The notes under the pieces: model-generated
The model's database searches: none
What the model was told of the DNA's origin: nothing
Seen by the model: only the letters and a program-made list of their open reading frames with translations
Source: a virus
DNA: 32,541 bases
Strand: one strand, 5' to 3'
IMG/VR virus record: IMGVR_UViG_3300028883_000101
Location: 1 to 32,541 of that record
Translations under genes and position numbers: made by a program
Shown: in pieces, positions 1 through 6,995 of the stretch
Layout: every line of letters starts with the position of its first letter
Position numbering within the stretch: the stretch's first letter is position 1

Positions 1-1730
1 CGGGGAACTGGGCAGCAAATCTCATCCTGACCAATGCTCCTGCTTCGGGAGTAAATAGGCACTGGTGGATTCACCATACACCAACAACCCACAGCACAGA
101 TCCAGAATCTCTGCATTGGAACTATATTGCATCTAGCACGGAAGGGGATGTTGGTGGTGAGGGTGGGGTTTCTACCGTACACGCTATGCAGCTCAGCAAC
201 TCTGGCGACCTCAATGTTCTTAATGATATAACGCTTGGTGGGACCGTTGACGGCGTGGATGTAGCATCTCTCAGCTCATCCTGCACCTCGCACTTCAACG
301 ACACCGACAACCCCCATGACGTAAACAAAGCCGATGTCGGCCTTGGTAGCGTAGAGAATACCGCTCTCTCAACTTGGGCAGGCACGAGTAACATTACTAC
401 GGTCGGTGAGTCTGCGGTTACTGCACACGAGGCAGCACTCAGTATTGCTGCGAGCCAGATTACCGGCTTGGACAGTTCCGATCTGTCCGATGTCTCATCT
501 ATTGCAATGCTAGATGAGAATGAAACAATTACTGGAGACTGGGCTTTTAGCGGTCAGGTAAACTTGGGTGGTGGCACCACCTACTATATCTCCAATGCTG
601 GAGCAGCGTATTTACCCTCAATTTACACCAATGAGTATCTTTACCATCGTGGCGACACCGATACCTATCTTCGCTTTACGGCAGATCAGGTTGCACTAGG
701 GGCTGGTGGGACTGAAAGACTTACGGCCAACGCAAGCGGCATTAGTGTCACAGGAGATGTATATGCAACAGGGGCAGGAGTTTACTTAGATGCAGCAGCA
801 GATTACGGAATAGATAAATCAGGTACTACTGTTCGAATTATTGCTAATGCGGGTATCACTATGACTGCAGACGGATCAACAGGGGTTGTAGATTTTACAA
901 ATGCTACTCCTACTGTAGCTTCGGGAGCTGCTACCCTTCTTACTACGGCTGATGTGGATGACACCCCTGTTAATGCGGCTACTACTGCTCCTGTTTCAAG
1001 TAATTGGGCATACGACCACGTGAATGGGTCTGATCCTCATAGTATTTATGCTCGAGAAGCTAGCACTACCACTATTTCAGGGGCTTGGACTTTTACTAGT
1101 GCCAATACTAAATCCTCTATTACTACTGGGGGTGAGTTTACTCTTTACCGCAATGATTCTGATGTTGGTAGCGGTGACCTTGTGGGTATGTTGAATTTTG
1201 CTTCTCAGGATGGGGGGGCAGCTGACCTTGCTTCTATTCGAGCATATGCAAGGAACACCATAAGTCCCACTGTTTTTGATACTTCTCTTGATTTCTATGT
1301 AGGAAACGGGTCAAGTCTTAACAACGATATGAGGCTAGAAAGCGACGGGGACCTCCACGTTGACGGCGATGTCATCGCTTACTCCACCACTATTTCTTCT
1401 GACCGCAGGCTTAAGGAGAATATTCAGGATTTTAACTCGGGGTTAGAAGTTGTCATGGCTCTTCGCCCCATTACTTATGAATATAAAGAAGGTGTTTTCG
1501 GTCAGCAAAACAGGGGTCAGCACTACGGTCTTATTGCTCAAGAAGCTTTAGGAGTAGCCCCCAACATCGTCAGTAAGAAGAAGATGCCTCTTTGGAAGGA
1601 CGAAATCACTGATTATTTTACTATTGACTATACTCAACTAGTCCCAGTTCTTATTGCAGCAGTTCAAGAACAGCAAGAAATCATTGAGGGGCTGGAGAGA
1701 AAAATCGAAGAATTAAGGAGAGCGGCATGA
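1..1730 (+). CDS. Tail fibre with C-terminal S74 self-cleaving chaperone (5' partial)
   Basis: This is a receptor-binding tail fibre or spike. The reading frame is open back to the window edge (frame starting at base 3), so the ATG at 186 is probably internal and the true start lies outside; about 575 residues are visible. Seen: a fibre motif NPHDVNKADVGLGSVENT near nucleotide 310, typical of Phage_fiber_2 trimeric fibres; Gly/Thr/Ala-rich beta-strand repeats; a second SDPHSIY motif near 1030; then SDRRLKENI at about 1398, the signature of the peptidase S74 (endosialidase-type) intramolecular chaperone, ending in a coiled coil (EQQEIIEGLERKIEEL). In that family the chaperone trimerises the fibre and cleaves itself off just before the Ser-Asp pair, which would release about 110 residues here. 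The next gene overlaps by ATGA. The beta-rich fibre body cannot reveal the receptor. Confidence 0.9.
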   Translation, partial: GNWAANLILTNAPASGVNRHWWIHHTPTTHSTDPESLHWNYIASSTEGDVGGEGGVSTVHAMQLSNSGDLNVLNDITLGGTVDGVDVASLSSSCTSHFNDTDNPHDVNKADVGLGSVENTALSTWAGTSNITTVGESAVTAHEAALSIAASQITGLDSSDLSDVSSIAMLDENETITGDWAFSGQVNLGGGTTYYISNAGAAYLPSIYTNEYLYHRGDTDTYLRFTADQVALGAGGTERLTANASGISVTGDVYATGAGVYLDAAADYGIDKSGTTVRIIANAGITMTADGSTGVVDFTNATPTVASGAATLLTTADVDDTPVNAATTAPVSSNWAYDHVNGSDPHSIYAREASTTTISGAWTFTSANTKSSITTGGEFTLYRNDSDVGSGDLVGMLNFASQDGGAADLASIRAYARNTISPTVFDTSLDFYVGNGSSLNNDMRLESDGDLHVDGDVIAYSTTISSDRRLKENIQDFNSGLEVVMALRPITYEYKEGVFGQQNRGQHYGLIAQEALGVAPNIVSKKKMPLWKDEITDYFTIDYTQLVPVLIAAVQEQQEIIEGLERKIEELRRAA

Positions 1731-2080
1731 TTGCTTTAACAAACTCGACTACCCTAAAAATGGATGATGTAGAGATTAATACCCACGCTTATGTATCTGG
1801 GTTTAATTTCATGATAGAGAATAAAGCAATGTCTATTCTCTTACAACGAGGGCGTCTTGAAGGCGACTCTTTTATTCCCGACACTCACTCTGACCGGCGT
1901 ACTCGGATTTCAAAAATTTTCTTGGAAGATAAGGTAGAGGGTAATGGAGACGAAATGCTCTATATCAATGATTTTACAGATATGCTAGTTTTTATTGATC
2001 CTCGTAAAGGATTTAATATTTTGGAACTAGAACAGAAGCTCATTGACCTTGGGCATGTGAAAGGTACTTTGGTGAAATAA
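1727..2080 (+). CDS. Hypothetical protein downstream of tail fibre
   Basis: A 117-residue protein that I do not recognise. Its ATG overlaps the stop of the tail-fibre gene (ATGA), and its own stop overlaps the start of the next gene (TAATG), so the three are translationally coupled. The sequence is mixed alpha/beta and charged, with no signal peptide, membrane segment or cysteine. It contains SFIPDTHSDRRTR in the middle and ends with a helix-like LELEQKLIDLGHVKG. Its position suggests a fibre-associated, assembly or accessory role, which is inference from context only. Confidence 0.7.
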   Translation: MIALTNSTTLKMDDVEINTHAYVSGFNFMIENKAMSILLQRGRLEGDSFIPDTHSDRRTRISKIFLEDKVEGNGDEMLYINDFTDMLVFIDPRKGFNILELEQKLIDLGHVKGTLVK

Positions 2081-2274
2081 TGGCTTTACCTGCTTCCGGT
2101 GAAATAGGATTAGAAGAAATTGCAGATGCTCAGTACGGTCCGAGTGACTGGACTGATTGTAGCTTGGGTACTATTTCTGATCTTGTAGTTTCGGATAATT
2201 GGGCGCTTAAGCCTAATTTTGTTGGAGGGGAACCCGATGCTATGTCTGAATTCTATGGAGCGGCAAAGAAGTAG
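2080..2274 (+). CDS. Small virion-type protein (MALPxSG...SEFYG pattern)
   Basis: A 64-residue protein starting MALPASGEIGLEEIADAQYG and ending MSEFYGAAKK. Small phage proteins that begin MxLPxSGxIxLxxI and end with a (S/D)FYG motif are common beside tail-fibre and structural genes, sometimes as a domain repeated in larger tail proteins. That resemblance is from memory of the family and its biochemical function is not established. The start overlaps the previous stop (TAATG), and the gene closes the fibre operon before a 65-base gap. A structural or fibre-attachment role is inferred. Confidence 0.65.
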   Translation: MALPASGEIGLEEIADAQYGPSDWTDCSLGTISDLVVSDNWALKPNFVGGEPDAMSEFYGAAKK

Positions 2275-2304
2275 TTGACTAATGTACTGTATCCAAGCTA
2301 AATT
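2275..2304 (+). promoter_or_regulatory. Possible sigma70-type promoter
   Basis: TTGACT at 2275-2280, an 18-base spacer and TAAATT at 2299-2304 lie in the 65-base gap before the gene at 2340. The -35 box is good and the -10 is weak. The sequence TAAATTACA recurs in the gap before 3907. Sequence match only. Confidence 0.35.
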
Positions 2305-2339
2305 ACAACCACAACCACGATCCCGATAAAGAGGACGTC

Positions 2340-2939
2340 ATGGCTTTAATAGAAAAATTATTCATTACACTTCGGGTTAAAAAGGTTCGTAACTACACGG
2401 GTATTACTCGTGTTAATGCTGAGCATATCCTTAAAGCCGCTGATGGGGGCTATACTTCATTAGAGAAATTGGTTGAGAGGATTAGGACTCTCCAAGATGA
2501 AGAAAAGACTATCTTTAGCGAACTTGAAGAGGTTATTGAAACCCTCTCGACTCCTCAAGTGAAAAAAGACAAAGATGGAATCCCTGAGAAAGATCAACAG
2601 GGTCAACCCATAAAGATACCCCTCAACATCAAAGAACAGCGGGCTTTCCTCCGTCTTATTACTATAATTGAAGATGCTCAAACTAAAGCTGAGCTGGAGG
2701 GGGTAGACTTTGAACAGGCAGGCGCTGAGTTACAAATTGAACTACCACCCCGTTTAGCTCGTCATCTTGCTAAACGGTTGATTAAACGCTGCAGCGAATA
2801 TTTCTCAGCTAATACAGCTATTGTAGAGATGCATGATAAATTTGTAGATTTAGAAGCCGATGCCAAGAAGGTCTTGGACAAGATGGAGTCAGATGACGAA
2901 GTCGAAGGTGACCTCGACGAAGAGGAGAAAGACAAATGA
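2340..2939 (+). CDS. Hypothetical protein, first of a tandem paralogous pair
   Basis: A 199-residue, highly charged, mostly helical protein of unknown function. An AAAGAGGA ribosome site lies a few bases upstream of the ATG. The centre has FSELEEVIETL, then VKKDKDGIPEKDQQGQPIKI, which aligns with FSELREVINTL and VKRDEDGLPVADGRGNAVPI in the next gene, so the two are diverged duplicates. The C-terminus is an acidic tail (residues about 180-199, rich in Asp, Glu and Lys). There is no signal peptide, membrane segment or cysteine cluster. The repeated alpha layout with a KxDxDGxP turn may be a binding module; no function is assigned. It lies between the fibre genes and the packaging genes. Confidence 0.75.
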   Translation: MALIEKLFITLRVKKVRNYTGITRVNAEHILKAADGGYTSLEKLVERIRTLQDEEKTIFSELEEVIETLSTPQVKKDKDGIPEKDQQGQPIKIPLNIKEQRAFLRLITIIEDAQTKAELEGVDFEQAGAELQIELPPRLARHLAKRLIKRCSEYFSANTAIVEMHDKFVDLEADAKKVLDKMESDDEVEGDLDEEEKDK

Positions 2940-2980
2940 CAATGCAACCTAAAAAACCCCTACCAAGGAGGATGCCGAAA

Positions 2981-3526
2981 ATGAAAATAACTCTGGTATC
3001 GAATCCGATTCGTATGTACGAATCCCAGATGCGAATTCCGGCCGATGTACTCATCAACAAGGTTGATGGTAATCGGGATGAGTATGACAAGTGGATTGAT
3101 AAGATCCGCGATTTCGTAAAGGATGAGAAACAGCATTTCTCTGAACTTCGAGAGGTTATTAACACCCTTCAGAATCCCGAGGTTAAAAGGGACGAGGATG
3201 GACTTCCCGTGGCCGATGGTCGTGGTAATGCTGTTCCAATCCCTTTTAAGAAGGTTACTTTGAAGAAGAATTCCCAAATTCTTCGGGTGATCAATGAAGC
3301 TCTGGATAAATTGGATTCTGATCTTCCAATGGTCGAGATCCCCGAGATTTCTTTCGACCTTTCCCCTGACCATGTCCTCCATTTAGCGGACATGATCCTC
3401 AAGAAGAGCGATTCACAATACACTTTGGCTGCTCCCTACATCTTAGATTTCGTTGAGAAATTTGAGGATTATGATGAGAAGGCCAAGGCTGCTAAGAAAA
3501 ATAAACCCAAGGAGGAAGCCAAATGA
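2981..3526 (+). CDS. Hypothetical protein, second of the tandem paralogous pair
   Basis: About 181 residues of unknown function, paralogous to the protein encoded just upstream. The frame could start at 2936, overlapping the previous stop, but AAGGAGG at 2965-2971 lies 9 bases before ATG 2981. The product from 2981 (MKITLVSNPIRMYESQMRIP) aligns with the paralogue's FITLRVKKVRNYTGITRVNA, so 2981 is preferred. Shared blocks are the FSEL-EVI-TL helix, the VKRDEDGLP turn and an IP strand, then a helical C-terminal half ending in a Lys/Glu-rich tail. The next gene overlaps by ATGA. A role as a paired or heteromeric factor is possible but not shown. Confidence 0.7.
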   Translation: MKITLVSNPIRMYESQMRIPADVLINKVDGNRDEYDKWIDKIRDFVKDEKQHFSELREVINTLQNPEVKRDEDGLPVADGRGNAVPIPFKKVTLKKNSQILRVINEALDKLDSDLPMVEIPEISFDLSPDHVLHLADMILKKSDSQYTLAAPYILDFVEKFEDYDEKAKAAKKNKPKEEAK

Positions 3527-3792
3527 GAGTAACTGAACGTCATGACGATGCCAGCAAGAAGGTCCTATCCCCGCCTTACTGCCGTGTTCGAATCACAATC
3601 TACCGGATTGAAGAAGATGAAGCCAATCCCCTCGAGGAAGGGAAGCCTGGTAACACTTCTTTCTTCAACAAAGAGTATGATTTTGAATCGGTCCAGCAGG
3701 CCACTGCTGCAGTCAAGGCCTTAGGGGAAACGGCCCTGCCTAAGTCGGGTCGCACCCCCGAGCTGAAGACGACCCCCACAACGTCTTCGTAA
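3523..3792 (+). CDS. Hypothetical small protein
   Basis: An 89-residue protein, unrecognised. It starts by ATGA overlap with the upstream paralogue gene, preceded by AAGGAGG (about 3509-3515). It has a beta-like core (CRVRITIYRIEEDEANPLEE), a short helix (FESVQQATAAVKALGE) and a Pro/Thr/Ser-rich disordered C-terminus. It is the last gene before a terminator-like hairpin, so it probably ends the transcription unit that begins near 2340. Function unknown. Confidence 0.65.
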   Translation: MRVTERHDDASKKVLSPPYCRVRITIYRIEEDEANPLEEGKPGNTSFFNKEYDFESVQQATAAVKALGETALPKSGRTPELKTTPTTSS

Positions 3793-3805
3793 GTCCGCAG
3801 ATTTT

Positions 3806-3836
3806 AGCCCCCTACTCTACGGGGGCTTTAGTCTGT
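3806..3836 (+). terminator. Terminator-like hairpin
   Basis: Stem AGCCCCC (3806-3812), loop of 8 bases, GGGGGCT (3821-3827), followed by a moderately T-rich stretch (TTAGTCTGT). It sits just after the stop at 3792. The stem is strong but the T tract is imperfect, so termination may be partial. Confidence 0.6.
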
Positions 3837-3854
3837 CCTCTGTAGAAAGAGGTA

Positions 3855-3883
3855 TTGTGGATAAGCAATTAGTCTGTTAAATT
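3855..3883 (+). promoter_or_regulatory. Possible promoter for the packaging operon
   Basis: TTGTGG (3855-3860), a 17-base spacer and TAAATT (3878-3883) lie between the terminator-like hairpin and the small-terminase candidate. The -35 is weak. The -10 region with following ACA matches the one at 2299. A promoter is expected here because of the upstream hairpin. Sequence match only. Confidence 0.35.
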
Positions 3884-3906
3884 ACAGTAACAGTATTATT
3901 TGAGGA

Positions 3907-4674
3907 ATGATGGAACTAGGAAATACACCGCAGAACCTTCCCGAGGAAAGGCCTAACTCTACTAAACCCCTAATTAAGCGGGTTAATGCTTATGAGGTTT
4001 ATTTGGTAGATGATCATGGCCGCCATATTCGTAGGATATGCGGTGTCCAACGTAATGCGATGCCTGAGGGGTACGTTTGTACCAATGCGGCAGGTCAAGG
4101 GACCGACCACCCGGGCGTAGGACCCTGCTCATTCCACAACAGAGCTATTACGAACTCACGTAATACAGGGCTTTGGTTACAGCTCAATGAACAACACGGC
4201 CTCCCGAAGAACCTTCTCGAACTTTATCAGAATGCAGAGATTATCGAGGAACGTCACCTTACTACGGTAGATGACGACATCAAGACTCTCTATGTCCTGC
4301 AGCAATACCTATTGACGAAGTTTGCAGATGAAGAAGGGAACGACCGGGGGGTTATTCTACCCAACGACACCATTGAATTACTCCTTAAGCTCACAGACAA
4401 AATTGTAAAAACCAAAGAGGTTCGAGCTAAGTTAAAGAAGGAAACCTCACTTGACGTCTCAACGGTTAAAGCACTAGTCACTCAAATCTTTAAGATTATC
4501 ATGACCAATGTAAATGAGAAGGCTGCCAAGATAGTCCTCTCTGAAATCATGGAGAGTGTAGTTGCTCCGTTTAAGACACAGGGCAGAATCATCGGGGGTG
4601 AACTCAACCTTGAGAATGTGGTTGAAGAAGCTGATATCGTTGAGACTGCAGAACATAGCGAGGATTCTAGATGA
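3907..4674 (+). CDS. Putative small terminase subunit with Cys3-His zinc motif
   Basis: About 255 residues. The N-terminal part has C45, C58, C74 and H77 in the context RRICGV..., YVCTNAAGQGTDHPGVGPCS and FHN. This CxnCxnCxxH pattern with a GTDHxGxGxC core occurs in many phage terminase small subunits and related DNA-binding proteins and probably holds one zinc. The rest is predicted helical (residues about 90-230), suitable for oligomerisation. Its place two genes before the terminase ATPase supports a role in recognising phage DNA and delivering it to the motor. GAGGA touches ATG 3907, so the start at 3910 is equally possible. The stop overlaps the next start (ATGA). The assignment rests on motif and context, and another zinc-binding protein cannot be excluded. 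Confidence 0.6.
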   Translation: MMELGNTPQNLPEERPNSTKPLIKRVNAYEVYLVDDHGRHIRRICGVQRNAMPEGYVCTNAAGQGTDHPGVGPCSFHNRAITNSRNTGLWLQLNEQHGLPKNLLELYQNAEIIEERHLTTVDDDIKTLYVLQQYLLTKFADEEGNDRGVILPNDTIELLLKLTDKIVKTKEVRAKLKKETSLDVSTVKALVTQIFKIIMTNVNEKAAKIVLSEIMESVVAPFKTQGRIIGGELNLENVVEEADIVETAEHSEDSR

Positions 4675-5123
4675 TACATGAGCAAGGAGAAGACATTGTG
4701 TGTAACTTAGCTGGTACTGTTCTATTAGTTGATGACGAAACTACCGTCATCCAAGCGCTGAAACTCCATATTGAAAAAGCCTTCCCCAATGTTACTGTGA
4801 TCACAGCTAACAGCTTTGAGCAGGGAAAAAATCGTTTAATGGAGCGGGAGTACTCCCTTGGTATTATCGATTATAACCTGAGTCGAGACCACAAAGGCTT
4901 GGAACTTATCGATTTCAATGTCCATAAAACACCTTTAGTCCTCCTTACGGGTTTTGAGCCAGTGGTGGAAAAAGTGAAAGAAAAAGGATTACCCATAGAG
5001 GTATGGCTTAAGCCCATGGAGAATGGGACATTGATTCACCAACTGGAGAAAGCATTACAATTTCAGTCAATGTACGATTCACTTCGGAGTGTACAAACTA
5101 AACTGAATCAATCTATTGTCTAG
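4671..5123 (+). CDS. Stand-alone CheY-like response-regulator receiver domain
   Basis: A 150-residue single-domain receiver. All hallmark residues are present: the acidic pocket D21-D22 in VLLVDDE, the phospho-acceptor D67 in GIIDYNL, the switch Thr T93 in PLVLLTG, and K114 in VWLKP. Residues about 15-130 cover the whole fold; the last 20 are a short helical tail with no DNA-binding or enzymatic output domain. In bacteria such domains accept phosphate from histidine kinases and act by protein contact. Here the gene overlaps the upstream small-terminase candidate (ATGA) and is followed after 11 bases by a membrane-protein gene, so it is expressed with the packaging genes. It may tap or divert a host kinase or control a phage step; both are inference. 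The complete active site argues against decay. Confidence 0.88.
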   Translation: MIHEQGEDIVCNLAGTVLLVDDETTVIQALKLHIEKAFPNVTVITANSFEQGKNRLMEREYSLGIIDYNLSRDHKGLELIDFNVHKTPLVLLTGFEPVVEKVKEKGLPIEVWLKPMENGTLIHQLEKALQFQSMYDSLRSVQTKLNQSIV

Positions 5124-5134
5124 GTGGGGCCCCC

Positions 5135-5512
5135 ATGGATGACCACTTAGATGCTTTCTTGATTGAGAAATTCAGAGGTATAGTAGACCAAATAGTAGCT
5201 GACCTTAATAGTCGTTTGGATGAAATAGACAAGCTGATTAAGGGAGATACTGCTGTTCTCGATGATACCGGTATGAAGGGTGAAGCTGCTAGGTTTAGGG
5301 CTTGGAAATCCATTATACATCCCCATGATACTGAGATTCTTGAACTGTGTCGAAATAAGGAGTGGGTCCTCAAGGCTGCTCATCGAGCAAAATGGTGGAG
5401 TAGTAAGGGGGGTAAGATTTTGGCCTGGGTTGGGATTATTACTACCGCTGTTCTGGGTATGTTCGGTAAAGAATTAGGCACTTTAATCTTTAAAAAACTT
5501 TTCGGAGGTTAG
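5135..5512 (+). CDS. Small C-terminally anchored membrane protein, holin candidate
   Basis: A 125-residue protein. Residues 1-90 are charged and helical (LIEKFRGIVDQIVADLNSRL), followed by one hydrophobic stretch at about 94-112 (ILAWVGIITTAVLGMFG) and an amphipathic end with basic residues (IFKKLFGG). There is no signal peptide or catalytic motif. Single-span small proteins beside lysis-type genes are often holins or other membrane effectors, and a DUF5675-type gene lies 1.5 kb downstream. Its coupling to the receiver gene also allows a membrane-linked signalling role. The name holin is only a candidate. The start is ATG 5135, preceded by a G-rich stretch (GGTGGGG). Confidence 0.5.
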   Translation: MDDHLDAFLIEKFRGIVDQIVADLNSRLDEIDKLIKGDTAVLDDTGMKGEAARFRAWKSIIHPHDTEILELCRNKEWVLKAAHRAKWWSSKGGKILAWVGIITTAVLGMFGKELGTLIFKKLFGG

Positions 5513-5568
5513 ACACGATCTATGACGACGGTTCACCTTATCTTCAGACCTCCTGAACGGGGGTAATC

Positions 5569-6516
5569 ATGGATCCTAACGGTATTAGCTCGGATGACTT
5601 ACTCATCCGAGAAATCGAGCGTCAAGTAAAAGACTACCAGAATAAAACCGGTGGAGCTCTTTACGACTGGGGGGAGAAACAGATCGGAGAATTTAGAGAT
5701 ATCCCTTTGGAGACCCTTCTCAACGATCCCTACTTCTTAGGGCTTCAAGGACAAATGTATGAGGGGGTGTACCAGGATCTTGTTGATTTGTGGGAAGAGC
5801 GGGAGAAACGCACTATTAACCTGGCAGTATTCTTGGAAGCAATTGGTGCGGGTAAGTCTTTCAAATCCTCTGTAATTTTGTGGTTGTTGTGGTATGAGCT
5901 CAGTATGTATGAGAACCCCCAACGTCACTTCGACCTGGTTGATAATTCAGTCATTGCTGTTATGCTGATGAGTCGGTCTGAAACTCAGGCTAAGCGTGTT
6001 GTATTCACCTATTGTTGGGACCGGTTTCAGTGCGGGTTCAATAACGACTATTTCCCGCCTAACCCTCGACTGTCCCGGGAGATCAGAATTGAACGTAATA
6101 ACACTTGTATCTACGCTGGTACTTCTTCTGCTCTTTCTGCTTTGGGATATAACGTCTATGCTGCTGTCATTGATGAGGCGAATTTTCTCGAAGTTACTGA
6201 GGATTCTAAGAAGTCGGGTCAAGATATTTATGATGCGGGTGAGGAAATGTTCAATGCGGTCATGAACCGCATGACCTCACGATTCATGAAACGGGGTCAC
6301 ATTCCCGGGATGGTGGTCTTGATCAGTTCTCCCTTATACCCCGACTCATTTGTAGAGCGTAAGCGGGATGAGATCATTGCGGTAGGGGCCGATGAATTAA
6401 ATGCTTTCTTCCGTTCTCGTAGCCTTTGGGAAGCGAAGGGACCTAAGTACTTTGATATGAGTAAATATTTCGTAGTGGATACTGACACTCTTGAGATTAA
6501 GAAGGAAGTAGCATGA
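5569..6516 (+). CDS. Large terminase, ATPase half (split gene)
   Basis: A 315-residue motor domain that would drive DNA into the prohead. Motifs in order: Walker A-like AIGAGKSF (91-98), Walker B AAVIDEAN (198-205, D202 and catalytic E203), coupling motif LISSP (251-255), and the SLWEAKGPKYF segment typical of the end of the ATPase domain. The protein stops after KKEVA. No RNase-H-like nuclease domain follows, although large terminases are usually single chains of about 450-600 residues. The missing nuclease is encoded at 7459-8469 in the same frame. The stop overlaps the exonuclease start (ATGA). The ATPase motifs are intact, so this looks like a functional split rather than a broken gene. 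Confidence 0.88.
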   Translation: MDPNGISSDDLLIREIERQVKDYQNKTGGALYDWGEKQIGEFRDIPLETLLNDPYFLGLQGQMYEGVYQDLVDLWEEREKRTINLAVFLEAIGAGKSFKSSVILWLLWYELSMYENPQRHFDLVDNSVIAVMLMSRSETQAKRVVFTYCWDRFQCGFNNDYFPPNPRLSREIRIERNNTCIYAGTSSALSALGYNVYAAVIDEANFLEVTEDSKKSGQDIYDAGEEMFNAVMNRMTSRFMKRGHIPGMVVLISSPLYPDSFVERKRDEIIAVGADELNAFFRSRSLWEAKGPKYFDMSKYFVVDTDTLEIKKEVA

Positions 6517-6995
6517 TCTCTTTCGACTTGGAAACCACGGGTCTCAGTCACCGCAGGGACAAAATCATAGAGGTAGGCATGATCAAGATTGGGAAGACTT
6601 GGTCAGACTTGACTGAATTCCATTCTCTGGTGAATCCTTGCATCAAGGTTGCTTCCACTCGTCTTAGGGAGTTTGGGCATACTCAGGCTGAGCTTGATGC
6701 TTCTCCTACAATTCAAGGGTTAAAGCCTCAAATACTCGAGTTTATGAAAAACCAGCGTATTATTGGTTATAATATAGCGTTTGATAAGCGTTTTATACTC
6801 CACGCCGGATCCGAATTTAATTGTTTCGAATATGTAGATATGTTAAATTACATCAGAGGTTTAGGATATGATTTGCCTAATTATAGACTCACCACAGTTG
6901 CAGCCTTCTTCGGGATCAAGACTCCCGATGCGCATACTGCCTTGGGTGATTCCCGGACTGTCCTTGAACTCATGAAGAAAGTAGGAACACCATGA
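6513..6995 (+). CDS. DnaQ-like DEDDh 3'-5' exonuclease
   Basis: 160 residues, essentially only the exonuclease domain. ExoI is D5/E7 in SFDLETTGL, ExoII is D91 in IGYNIAFDKRF, and ExoIII is H141/D146 in HTALGDS, which together give a complete DEDDh site for two metal ions. This family removes nucleotides from DNA or RNA 3' ends (DNA polymerase proofreading subunit, RNase T, oligoribonuclease relatives). It overlaps the terminase ATPase stop (ATGA) and the DUF5675-type gene (ATGA), and so is inserted between the two terminase halves. No polymerase is visible in the window. A role in trimming DNA ends at packaging or degrading host nucleic acid is inference. Confidence 0.88.
   Translation: MISFDLETTGLSHRRDKIIEVGMIKIGKTWSDLTEFHSLVNPCIKVASTRLREFGHTQAELDASPTIQGLKPQILEFMKNQRIIGYNIAFDKRFILHAGSEFNCFEYVDMLNYIRGLGYDLPNYRLTTVAAFFGIKTPDAHTALGDSRTVLELMKKVGTP

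Noticed and set aside
2936-2980. Upstream start for the second paralogue
   Set aside because: The AAGGAGG lies inside this extension, 9 bases before ATG 2981, and the extension does not align with the paralogue.
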